A DNA stretch of 64,000 bases from Bacillus sp. T33-2 (GTDB lineage: Bacteria > Bacillota > Bacilli > Bacillales > Cytobacillaceae): the NCBI RefSeq assembly GCF_002860205.1, contig NZ_PGVB01000035.1, forward strand, positions 1 through 64,000, in the 5' to 3' direction. The notes under the pieces were generated by a model, which was given only the letters and a program-made list of their open reading frames with translations, was not told where the DNA came from and made no database searches. A program made the position numbers and the translations under genes. Each line of letters starts with the position of its first letter. The stretch's first letter is position 1. Shown here in pieces: positions 8,440-17,200 of the stretch.

Positions 8440-8702
8440 CGCTAAATTATGATATATACACTCTGGAGTCAAATAAAAAGAAACGCCTAAAAGGCTATAG
8501 AATGCCTTTTTGTGATCCAAGCCTTCATCAATTAAATGATCAACTGTAAGCTTTTTGGTGAAGTCATAGAAACCAAATGCAGGCTATCCGGGATTGTTAA
8601 ATACACTTTTTCCAGCCTGTTCTTTGTAAATTCCTGTGTAGCTGGGTGATCTATTTCAAATACTTTGATGCTGTTGTTCAACTCTGGGTGCCGGAAACTA
8701 AA
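8440..8702 (-). pseudogene. class I SAM-dependent methyltransferase relic (leucine carboxyl methyltransferase-like)
   Basis: Leftward reading gives FRHPELNNSIKVFEIDHPAT, then NRLEKVYLTIPDSLHLVS in one frame, then in another DFTKKLTVDHLIDEGLD and HKKAFYSLLGVSFYLTPE. The order EIDHP, P-D-N/S-LH, DF, FYSLLGVSFYLT is that of the central part of the family of SAM methyltransferases related to leucine carboxyl methyltransferase. Both ends are missing and there is at least one frameshift. Confidence 0.65.
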
Positions 8703-9081
8703 TTGCGTCACTGGACGAAGTTAACTCCAGATAAAAGGGGGAATCATTCCGTATGGACAGCCAAATAGTATTTCGTACAGCAAATAGGCAGATAAACTGG
8801 ACGAAACGAAATCATTGGTAACAAATCAGAGCAAAAAAAAAAGCCGGATAATTCATCCGACTTCAAAAAAGAAATACCGTGATAATTACATAATAGAACA
8901 TCAGTTCGATAAATGCAAGTGCTGAATGATTTTTTTGCGATGAACTAAGAGGGTAACTCATCTAATATCAATGAGATTATTAAGTTGCTTTCACTGGGCA
9001 CATAATGGCATAAGATGGTATTCTTTAAAAATGATATATCAAATGGTTTGCTTCAGCAATGCCAGAATGGGGGACGATATA
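8703..9081. other. gap without genes
   Basis: Contains the leftward hairpin at 8841-8863 and otherwise no supported gene. The region directly before 9082 should hold the promoter of the monooxygenase gene. Confidence 0.5.
8831..8863 (-). terminator. leftward hairpin terminator
   Basis: AAGCCGGAT (8841-8849) pairs with ATCCGACTT (8855-8863) with one mismatch. In the leftward direction it is followed by a run of ten T. Confidence 0.6.
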
Positions 9082-10137
9082 GTGGAGATAGGTGTAAGCA
9101 CTTTCGTAGAGACAACGCCTGATGTTAAAACCGGTGAGGTCATTAGCCATGCCCAACGGATCCGGGAAGTGGTCGAGGAAATTGTCCTTGCTGACCAGGT
9201 AGGGTTGGATGTATTCGGTGTGGGGGAACACCACCGGGAAGATTATGCGGCATCTGCTCCTGCGGTCATTTTGGCTGCGGCTGCATCACAGACAAACCGG
9301 ATACGGTTGACAAGTGCAGTTACGGTCCTTTCTTCAGCCGACCCAGTGCGGGTGTTCCAGGATTTTGCCACACTTGATGCAATCTCAAATGGACGAGCCG
9401 AAATCATGGCGGGCAGGGGGTCTTTTATCGAATCTTTTCCGCTGTTTGGCTATGATTTAAAGGACTACAACGAACTGTTCGAAGAGAAGCTTGAGCTTTT
9501 GTTAAAACTAAGGGAGACCGAGAAAGTCATCTGGAGAGGGGGGCATCGTCCCGCGATTCAAAATCTAGGTGTGTATCCGCGACCTGTTCAGAATCCTTTG
9601 CCTGTATGGATTGGCAGCGGCGGCAATTCCGAATCCGTTGCGCGCGCAGGCCTGCTTGGACTCCCGTTGGTTCTGGCCATCATTGGCGGCAGCCCGCTCC
9701 ATTTTGAACCACTTGTCAGGCTCTATAAAAGGGCAGCCGCCCACGCCGGACATGATGTCTCCAAATTGGCGGTTGCATCTCACTCGCATGGTTTCATTGC
9801 GGAGGATACCGAAACAGCATTAGAAAAATTCTTCCCGCCTACCCAGCAAGTAATGAACAAATTAGGGCGGGAGCGAGGATGGGGCGCATATGACCGCAAC
9901 AGTTTCGATGCCGCCCGCAGCTTTGAAGGAGCATTGTACGTTGGCGATCCAAAGAAGGTTGCGGAAAAAATTATCCATCTTCGAAAGAACGTCGGTGTCA
10001 CACGATTTATGCTGCACGTGCCGGTTGGTACGATGCCGCATGATGACGTAATGAAAGCGATAGAACTTCTTGGGAAAAAAGTAGCACCAATCGTTCGGGA
10101 AGAAATATCAAGATGGGAAGGCAGCATCGACAAATAG
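9082..10137 (+). CDS. luciferase-like monooxygenase (LLM, F420/FMN-dependent family)
   Basis: A 351-residue TIM-barrel flavin oxidoreductase. GTG 9082 is chosen because GGGGGA precedes it by 7 bases; the frame is open to 8971 but that extension has no family resemblance. GVGEHHREDYAASAPAVILA near residue 50 and the later GSGGNSESVARAGLLGLPL phosphate-binding stretch are typical of bacterial-luciferase-like proteins close to CE1758/YwcH types. Substrate unknown; alkanes, aldehydes or aromatic compounds are substrates of relatives. It is monocistronic, with a terminator at 10308. Confidence 0.85.
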   Translation: MEIGVSTFVETTPDVKTGEVISHAQRIREVVEEIVLADQVGLDVFGVGEHHREDYAASAPAVILAAAASQTNRIRLTSAVTVLSSADPVRVFQDFATLDAISNGRAEIMAGRGSFIESFPLFGYDLKDYNELFEEKLELLLKLRETEKVIWRGGHRPAIQNLGVYPRPVQNPLPVWIGSGGNSESVARAGLLGLPLVLAIIGGSPLHFEPLVRLYKRAAAHAGHDVSKLAVASHSHGFIAEDTETALEKFFPPTQQVMNKLGRERGWGAYDRNSFDAARSFEGALYVGDPKKVAEKIIHLRKNVGVTRFMLHVPVGTMPHDDVMKAIELLGKKVAPIVREEISRWEGSIDK

Positions 10138-10307
10138 AATAAGGACAAAAATTGTTAATGTCTTTATTCTCCAATATGACCGAAGATTTGGCCTTCCTGA
10201 TACGTACACGAAAGAAAACGAAGTGAAGGTCTCTATTTTTGATGTTTTGATCATTGAATTAAAGAGCGTCTTTTCCTTTTGAGCAAATTCGGATAAGCAA
10301 GCAGAAG

Positions 10308-10338
10308 GATCTTGGTTCTTGAACCGGGATCTTTTTTT
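10308..10338 (+). terminator. terminator upstream of selenoprotein genes
   Basis: GATCTTGGTT (10308-10317) pairs with AACCGGGATC (10322-10331) through two G-T pairs, followed by T7. Confidence 0.7.
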
Positions 10339-10454
10339 GTTCAGAGAGCACCTATAGTTTGAAATTTTTACAAATTTTAGAGGTTAAAGCTGAAGGCAGT
10401 AGCCGATAATAAAAATTGTTGAGTATAGAAGAAAGACAAGAAAGGAGAGTTAAC
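10339..10454. other. upstream region of peroxiredoxin gene
   Basis: AT-rich, must contain the promoter of the two-gene selenoprotein unit. TTGAAA at about 10359 is a possible -35 element but I cannot fix a matching -10. Confidence 0.3.
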
Positions 10455-10955
10455 ATGCCACAAGGAGCTACTGAAACAAGCACCTTAAAAGTAGGTGATA
10501 AGGCACCAGATTTTACTTTGTTAGCGCATGGCGACCGTGTAGTTACTTTGAGTGATTACCGGGGCGACAAAAATGTGTTCATTTGTTTTTACCCATTAGA
10601 TTGGACTCCGGTCTGAGGCGCGCAAATGCCTTCATACGAGGATGACCTTCCTCGTTTTGAAGATTTTGATACCCAGGTCCTGGGTATTTCAGTCGACAGC
10701 GTCCATAGCCATGATGCATGGGCAAGATCTATTGGCGGCATTTCCTATCCGCTCTGTTCCGATTTTTATCCTCATGGGGAAGTCTCGGAAAAATACGGCG
10801 TCCTCCGCAAAAATAAGGATGAGGTAGCATACGGAGCTTCAGAACGCGCGCTCTTTATCATTGATAAAGAAGGGATCCTCCAGTGGATTGATGTCCATCC
10901 TATTGACAGGCAGCCAGATAATGAAGAGCTGTTTGATGTTTTACGTAAACTCTAA
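10455..10955 (+). CDS. selenocysteine peroxiredoxin (TGA recoded, PrxU-like)
   Basis: Thiol peroxidase of the AhpC/TSA (Bcp-like) family, 166 residues if the TGA at 10614-10616 is read as selenocysteine (Sec54). ATG 10455 follows AAAGGAGAG. The text FICFYPLDWTPV-Sec-GAQMP is the peroxidatic motif PxxxTxxC with TGA exactly where the catalytic Cys belongs, and the frame is clean on both sides for the full length of the family. A hairpin 19 bases after the TGA could be the SECIS. It would reduce peroxides with a selenolate. A conventional pipeline would call two fragments (10455-10616 and 10626-10955). The GrdB-like gene follows after 39 bases. Confidence 0.85.
10614..10655 (+). promoter_or_regulatory. 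recoded TGA and candidate SECIS hairpin (peroxiredoxin)
   Basis: TGA at 10614-10616 is followed by a short AGGC/GCCT hairpin and, 19 bases on, by the stem ACGAGG (10636-10641)/CCTCGT (10650-10655) closing an eight-base loop ATGACCTT. Bacterial SECIS hairpins sit within the coding region shortly after the UGA; position fits, function is inferred. Confidence 0.55.
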
Positions 10956-10994
10956 GCAGGAATATTTATTAAGAAGAAAATAAGGAGGCTGTGT

Positions 10995-11696
10995 ATGGAA
11001 CTCTCGAGAAAAGCAATCCCATATACACCCAGCACGAAACCGCTGCATGAGATGACAATCATGATCGTTTCAACCTCCGGGGTACACATGAAGGATCAGG
11101 AACCATATAACACTGATCCGGCAGAAGGAGATGCAACCTTCCGTGTCATTCCTGGGGATGTGGACTCAAAGGACTTGACCGTCACCCATGCAGCGCCAAA
11201 AGATCATTACAATACAGATTATCCGAAAGAGGATATAAACTGCGTATTCCCAATCGACCGGTTAAGAGAAATGGTCGATGACGGAGATCTCGGCGGGGTA
11301 GCTGAAAAGCATCTTACGATGATGGGCTATTCCATGCGGTTGAATAAAATCAATAAAGAAACAATTCCAGCGCTTGTAAAAGAAGTGGTTAGGTCAAAAG
11401 CGGATGCTGTCCTCTTAACAGCCGGCTGACCGCTATGTCATCGCACTGTAGTTACAGTGCAGCGTGGAATCGAATCACAGGGAATACCGACCACTTTAAT
11501 CACGCTTGATGTGGAGCAATCCAGCCTGATGAGGCCTCCACGGGCCATTCACCCAGTAGGGTTCGAATTCGGGCATTCGTTAGGAAAGCCTCATGACAAA
11601 CAAACACAGAGGAAAGTGCTGGAGGCCGCCCTGGCTGAAATTCCTGAAAGACAAGAGCCAGGGAACATTCATGATGCGCATTTTCCGAGTTATTAG
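10995..11696 (+). CDS. GrdB-like selenoprotein reductase (glycine/betaine reductase B family)
   Basis: 233 residues when TGA 11427-11429 is read as selenocysteine (Sec145). ATG 10995 follows AAGGAGG. The motif AVLLTAG-Sec-PLCHRTVV is the Sec-x-x-Cys active site of the B-subunit family of glycine, sarcosine and betaine reductases, and the C-terminal RPPRAIHPVGFEFGHSLGKP matches the end of GrdB. It is shorter than classical GrdB (about 430 residues), as in the stand-alone GrdB-related group of aerobes, whose substrate is unknown. The TGA is followed by a very strong hairpin. Its neighbours are a Sec-peroxiredoxin and a betaine/proline permease. Confidence 0.85.
11427..11464 (+). promoter_or_regulatory. 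recoded TGA and strong SECIS-like hairpin (GrdB-like gene)
   Basis: Thirteen bases after the TGA, GCACTGT (11443-11449) pairs perfectly with ACAGTGC (11454-11460) around AGTT. CGCT (11431-11434) can pair with AGCG (11461-11464) below it, leaving a one-sided eight-base bulge. This is a compact, stable in-frame hairpin at the expected bacterial SECIS position. Confidence 0.7.
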
Positions 11697-11711
11697 GTGA
11701 TATTTAACGAC

Positions 11712-11740
11712 AAGGGACGGCTGTGAAGCCGTCCTTTTTG
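11712..11740 (+). terminator. terminator of selenoprotein pair
   Basis: GGACGGCT (11715-11722) pairs with AGCCGTCC (11727-11734), followed by T5. Confidence 0.85.
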
Positions 11741-11914
11741 TGTATGCAATATCGGTTACTAACATGATAAAACGCGCCCGCTGGATGCATATTTCCATTG
11801 TATGAATAAACTCTACTCCTGCATTTACAATTATTATCATGTTTTATCAGCACAATAAAGGGAAAAAACCTTTCGTGGAATAATATCTAATAATAAAAAT
11901 GGAGGAGGAATGAT

Positions 11915-13384
11915 GTGAGTAATTCATTAAAAAGCATAACGGAAGAAAATATTACGGTAGTTGATTCGAGTTTTGCGAGAAAATCGATGATTGGCACGTC
12001 CATTGGCAATGCGATGGAGTGGTTTGATTTTGGAATTTATTCATTTTTGGCTGTTACAATGGGAAAGGTGTTTTTCCCTGAAATCGATCCTTCGTTTCAA
12101 TTGATTTATGCTTTTGCCACTTTTGCGGTGGCATTCATTGCACGTCCAATTGGCGGCATGTTCTTTGGAATGATGGGGGACCGGATTGGCCGCCAGAAAG
12201 TACTGGCTTTAACGATGATTCTGATGGCTGCCGCCACCTTGAGCATTGGTCTCATACCAAGCTTTGCAACCATAGGTATAGCTGCACAGATTTTGCTGCT
12301 TGTCGCGAGGCTGGTGCAGGGCTTTTCAACTGGCGGTGAATATGCAGGAGCGATGACTTATATAGCAGAAACGACTCCTGATAAAAAACGGACATTTATG
12401 GCAAGCGGTTTGGAGGTTGGGACTCTTGTCGGTTTCATTGCCGGAGCCGGATTGGTGACATTGCTGACTTATATTTTAGGAACAGAAACAATGGTCGAAT
12501 GGGGCTGGAGAATACCATTCTTCATCGCAGCACCCCTTGGTATCATTGGCTTCTACTTCCGGAACCACTTAGGGGAAACCCCAGCCTTCGAAGCAATGAA
12601 CGAAGCAATCGATGAAGGTAATCACCGCACATCTTTAAGGGAGATTTTTGCTGAACATTGGAAAGCATTGTTGATTTGTACAGCTATCGTCATTTTTTAT
12701 AATGTAATGAGCTACACTGTACTGACATACATGCCATCATACTTATCTGAAGAGCTTGGATATGGTGAGCAAAAGGGACTGCTTCTGATTGTACTCGTTA
12801 TGATTATGATGATCCCGTTAGTTATGGCGATGGGTTATTGGAGTGACCGACTAGGAAGAAACAGGATATTGAAAGGGGCATTGGTCGGTGCAATCGTCCT
12901 TAGCATACCGGCATTTATGCTGGTTCGTTCTGGAAACATCTATGGGGCATTTTTCGGCCTGCTAATCCTTGGCGCTCTGCTGTCTGCTCTTCAAGGTTCC
13001 CTTCCGGCCACTCTGCCATCATTATTTTTTACACACGTACGTTATGGTGCACTCGCAATTACGTACAATACGGCTACCTCGCTGTTTGGCGGAACCACAC
13101 CGCTTATTGTGGCTTGGCTTGTTGGCGTAACGGATAACAAAATGGTGCCAGCGTATTATTTAATGGCCATGTGTGCGTTCGGCCTCCTGATTGTGACGCT
13201 GTTTGTAAAGGAAACAGCTGGAAGGTCCCTCCGCGGATCTGCGCCTGTTGTGGAAGATCAAAGTGAAGCTGAAGAACTGATCAACCATCCGGAAAAAGCC
13301 CTCTGGTGGTATAAAGAAGTGCCAAAAGTAGACAAATTCAATAGGGGACATAATGGCATTATGAGGACCCTTTCCAAAAGCTAA
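11915..13384 (+). CDS. ProP-like MFS glycine betaine/proline-type permease
   Basis: 489 residues, twelve membrane helices. GTG 11915 follows GGAGGAGG. The start of helix 1 (SIGNAMEWFDFGIYSF), the loop 2-3 signature MMGDRIGRQKVL, and QGFSTGGEYAGA in helix 4 place it in the metabolite:H+ symporter group of ProP, which imports proline, glycine betaine and related zwitterions; alpha-ketoglutarate and shikimate carriers are close relatives. Directly downstream of a GrdB-like reductase, a betaine or sarcosine type substrate is tempting but unproven. It has its own strong terminator. Confidence 0.85.
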   Translation: MSNSLKSITEENITVVDSSFARKSMIGTSIGNAMEWFDFGIYSFLAVTMGKVFFPEIDPSFQLIYAFATFAVAFIARPIGGMFFGMMGDRIGRQKVLALTMILMAAATLSIGLIPSFATIGIAAQILLLVARLVQGFSTGGEYAGAMTYIAETTPDKKRTFMASGLEVGTLVGFIAGAGLVTLLTYILGTETMVEWGWRIPFFIAAPLGIIGFYFRNHLGETPAFEAMNEAIDEGNHRTSLREIFAEHWKALLICTAIVIFYNVMSYTVLTYMPSYLSEELGYGEQKGLLLIVLVMIMMIPLVMAMGYWSDRLGRNRILKGALVGAIVLSIPAFMLVRSGNIYGAFFGLLILGALLSALQGSLPATLPSLFFTHVRYGALAITYNTATSLFGGTTPLIVAWLVGVTDNKMVPAYYLMAMCAFGLLIVTLFVKETAGRSLRGSAPVVEDQSEAEELINHPEKALWWYKEVPKVDKFNRGHNGIMRTLSKS

Positions 13385-13400
13385 AAACTGCATAAAAATA

Positions 13401-13448
13401 AAAAAGAGCTGACTCATCAATTGTAGGACATTGAGTCAGCTCTTTTTT
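13401..13448 (+). terminator. terminator of ProP-like gene
   Basis: Sixteen-base arm AAAAAGAGCTGACTCA (13401-13416) and TGAGTCAGCTCTTTTTT (13432-13448). A perfect hairpin ending in T6. Confidence 0.9.
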
Positions 13449-13536
13449 ATTGCAACGATATGGGAGTACGTACAGTCTTATTCTTTATATACGCTTCAGT
13501 TTGTCATGTACATGTTAGAAATATTCTACATGTTGA

Positions 13537-13765
13537 GGATTAGGACGGCTCTAATGGACAAAAAGAACGAACATTTATCGCTTAAGGTCAATTAGGACGG
13601 CTCTAATGGACAAAAATGAATCAACATTTATGCTTAAAGGTCGATTAGGAGCGCTCTAATAGACAAAACAAACGAACATTTATCACTTAAGGTCGATTAG
13701 AACTGCTCTAATGGACAAAACTATGGAACGTTCTTCTCACAAGGTCGAGTAAGCAGCTCTGTCGT
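13537..13765. repeat. 52-bp tandem repeat with internal dyad
   Basis: Four clear units and a worn fifth begin with ATTAG at 13539, 13591, 13644 and 13696 and GAGTAAG at 13747 (periods 52, 53, 52, about 51). Each unit reads ATTAGGACGGCTCTAATGGACAAAA-like, containing the dyad ATTAG...CTAAT, then an AACATTTAT...CTTAAGGTC spacer. No gene is readable through it. Units differ by several substitutions, so it is not a recent slippage product and not a CRISPR (the spacers are repeated too). Confidence 0.85.
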
Positions 13766-13845
13766 TAATTGAGCAAGATCAGCAGTGGAGTAAAAAAATC
13801 GGAATGTAAAGCAGACTTGCATTTATATCAAGTTGACGTACCGTT

Positions 13846-14148
13846 TTAGCGCAACCCCGTAAACCTCTCATGCTCTTCTTTGACCAGCATGATGAATTTC
13901 TCTTTTTCAAAGTCCATACTGGTGATCATCTTGATATTATTTTCATTTCTTAAGTATCGCATTACCTTTTTATTTTGATAGATAATGTATTCATATCGAT
14001 AATCCTTTTCCAATTCGGCAAACCATGGCTCTTCCTTTAATCTTGTGAGATGCCTTTCGAACTTTGTTGCGGGTGCTAGCTTAGGGATAAAATAGCCTAT
14101 GATTTCACCAGCGACATCTATAAGTAAATTAATAATAACAGTGCTAAT
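13846..14148 (-). CDS. small protein with non-canonical ATT start (100 aa)
   Basis: Leftward frame ending at TAA 13846-13848. The frame is open for 100 codons and looks like real protein: a hydrophobic N-terminus (STVIINLLIDVAGEIIGYF), then a soluble basic part with PWFAELEKDYRYEYIIYQNK and MLVKEEHERF. The only start at proper distance from the ribosome site GGGGGA is ATT at 14146-14148; no ATG, GTG or TTG lies in that region. Either it uses ATT, as infC does in bacteria, or the start codon has mutated and the gene is dying. Family not recognised. Confidence 0.5.
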   Translation of the reverse strand: MSTVIINLLIDVAGEIIGYFIPKLAPATKFERHLTRLKEEPWFAELEKDYRYEYIIYQNKKVMRYLRNENNIKMITSMDFEKEKFIMLVKEEHERFTGLR

Positions 14149-14292
14149 GAAAATTTCCCCCAGTCATATGTTATGTTGTTTATATATTCTATACTATTGT
14201 TTCACAAACCTGTCGCTCGGATTAAATAATCCAAAACTATGATAAAATAAGGAAAATACATACCTTAAAAATAGAGGAAGGAGCGGGCGCAC

Positions 14293-17200
14293 ATGGATAT
14301 AAAAGTAAATCACAAGATCATAAAGGAAATGTGCGGAACCGTCTCCTTTAAAAGAGGGGACTCTTTTTATCGGGCGAAAAAAATAACATTCCGCCAGTTT
14401 AGCCCTGATTTTGTTGCAGCGACCGTTCATGGAACGGAGGATTTTCAGGTCAAAATCGAAAAAGGTACGGCAGGCGGCATTCAGACAAAATGCAGCTGCC
14501 CCACGCTGGCTAATTTCCAAAAGGATTGCCAGCACGTCGCAGCCGTTTTAATAGCCATATATGAAAACCAGCGGCAAGAAATTATTCCGTTCAGCACGCA
14601 AGGGCAAACCAAATATGGACAGCTGACCGATGGCTTTATCACACTGTTCGATGACAGGCCAACCCGCAAAAGCGGACATCAGCTTCATTTTGAAAAAAGG
14701 GACGTCATTGATGTCACGTTCACCTGTAAACCGGTGTCGGTCGGGAATGGCCAGTACTTATTTGGAATCGACGCAGTGGTTGGGAATACGAGGCTGCAAA
14801 ATATTCGCGGCTTTCTACAGGACGTAACACACGGGCGGTCTAGCACATTATCGCCTACATTTACATATGACCCCGGCCTTCACTGCTTTATTAACGAATC
14901 AGACGCGGTTCTTCATCACCTTATCCGGGTAGCCCGTGATGAACAGGCGTTTTTGGAAGCTTCACCTGACCTTTCAGGCTTTACAGGCAGTAATCAAACC
15001 TTACTTATTCCACCTTCAGCCTGGGTGGGGCTCGTACCTTCGCTGACGAAAGCCCCAGCGGTTACCTTTGAGCATGATGGCCATTATTATGAGCGCCTGC
15101 GAATCGTGGTTGGGCCTCCACCGACACAGTTTATACTAGAAGAAACAGAAGGCGAAAATTACCGGTTAATGATTAAGGGCTTTGACCGGATGACCGTGAT
15201 GGATTCTTATAGTTCAGTGCTGTGCGATGGCAAAGTCTTTCGGCTGGAAGCTCAGGACTGCGATCGATTATCCGAGCTGAAGCAAATGCTGGAGGCGCCG
15301 GATACAAACCATATTCCGATTCCAAATGAACAAATTGATTTTTTTCTAAAAAAAATTGTGCCAGGCCTGAAAAGGATGGGCGAGGTTAAGCTGTCTCAAA
15401 AGCTATCCCAAGGGCTGATGAGAAAACCGCTTGTTGCAAGGCTTTACCTGGACCGCCTGAAAAACCGGCTTCTTGCAGGGCTGGAATTTCAATATGAAAA
15501 TGTCGTGATTCAGCCCTTGGAAAGCCGGGATACTCCGGCAGGTCCAATGGTTATAAGGGATCTGGAAAAGGAAGAGGAAATCCTTCAGCTCATGGAGGAC
15601 AGCGGGTTTTCCAAAACAGAGGGCGGCTACTCGATGCAAAATGAAGCACTGGAATATGAATTCTTGTATCATGTCCTGCCCAAGCTACAGCAGCTCGTCC
15701 AGGTTTATGCTACAACGGCTGTCCGGATTCGCATTGTAACAGAGAACGCGCATCCCAAAATTCGGGTAAAGGTCCAAAAGGAACGGACAAACTGGCTGGA
15801 ATTCAAATTTGAGATGGATGGTATCGGTGACACGGAGATCCGCGCGATTTTAGCGGCACTTGAGGAAAAGCGCAAATATTACCGCCTTCGTAATGGGTCG
15901 CTATTGTCCCTTGAAACGAAGGAAATGGAAGAAATCCGCCGTTTTATATTGGCCGCGCCGGTTCAGGATGATGATTTTGAAGCCACCCTGAACATGCCTA
16001 TCATTGAAAGCTTCAAACACTTTGATTTTGCTGAGGACAGCGATGTTTTCACAATCGAGGAATCATTCCGCCAGTTTCTTGATCATATACACAACCCGGG
16101 TGGCATACATTTCGAGGTGCCACAAAGTTTGGCCAATATTTTAAGAGACTACCAAAAACGCGGTTTTAAATGGATGAAGACCCTTGCCGGCTACGGATTC
16201 GGCGGGGTGCTGGCCGATGACATGGGCCTTGGAAAAACCGTTCAAAGCATTGCGTTTATTGTATCCGAACTTTCAGCCATTCGCGACAGGGGGCTTCCGG
16301 TGCTTATTGTGTGCCCGTCATCCCTGACGTATAACTGGCTGCGTGAAATCATGAAATTTGCGCCAGAGCTGCAGACGATTGTCATCGACGGAAACCAGTC
16401 GGACCGGCAGGCGCTGCAAAAAGATATCAAAGATTTGGATGTCATCATTACGTCATATCCATTGCTTCGCCGCGATATCTGCTGGTATGAAACCCAAAAG
16501 TTCCATACCGTTTTCTTTGATGAAGCACAGGCATTTAAAAACCCAGTGTCCCAAACAGCCCGTGCTGTTAAAAAAATAAAGGCAGACCATCTGTTTGGCC
16601 TTACAGGAACACCGGTGGAAAATTCGCTTGAAGAGCTTTGGTCGATCTATCATGTTGTCTTCCCGCAGCTTTTCCAGGGATTGAGGGAATTCAGCCATCT
16701 TCCAAGGAAAACTATCGCCCGGAGGGTCCGCCCCTTTTTGTTGCGCCGGGTAAAAGAGGATGTCCTTGGCGAGCTGCCTGAAAAAATCGAACTGCTTGAA
16801 TCAGCAGAACTCCTTCCAGAACAAAAGAAGCTGTACGCAGCCTATTTGGCAAAGCTGCGGCATGATACATTGAAGCACCTCGACAAGGATTCAATCCGGA
16901 AAAACCGTATCAGGATTTTAGCGGGATTGACGCGGTTGCGGCAAATTTGCTGCCATCCGGCCCTGTTTGTAGACGGCTACAAAGGAAGTTCTGCAAAATT
17001 CGAGCAGCTGCTGCAAATAGTGAAGGAAGCCAGGCTTTCCGGAAGAAGAGTGCTGATTTTCTCTCAATTCACGAAGATGCTTGATTTGATCGGCAGGGAG
17101 CTGACAATGCAGGGGCAATCGTATTTCTATCTTGATGGACAAACTCCTTCAGAGGAGCGGGTGGAAATCTGCAATCGATTCAATGATGGAGAGCGTGACT

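Noticed and set aside
13537-13765. Regular repeats as a CRISPR array
   Set aside because: The whole 52-base unit repeats, including the part that would be spacer, there are only four to five units, and no cas genes are present.
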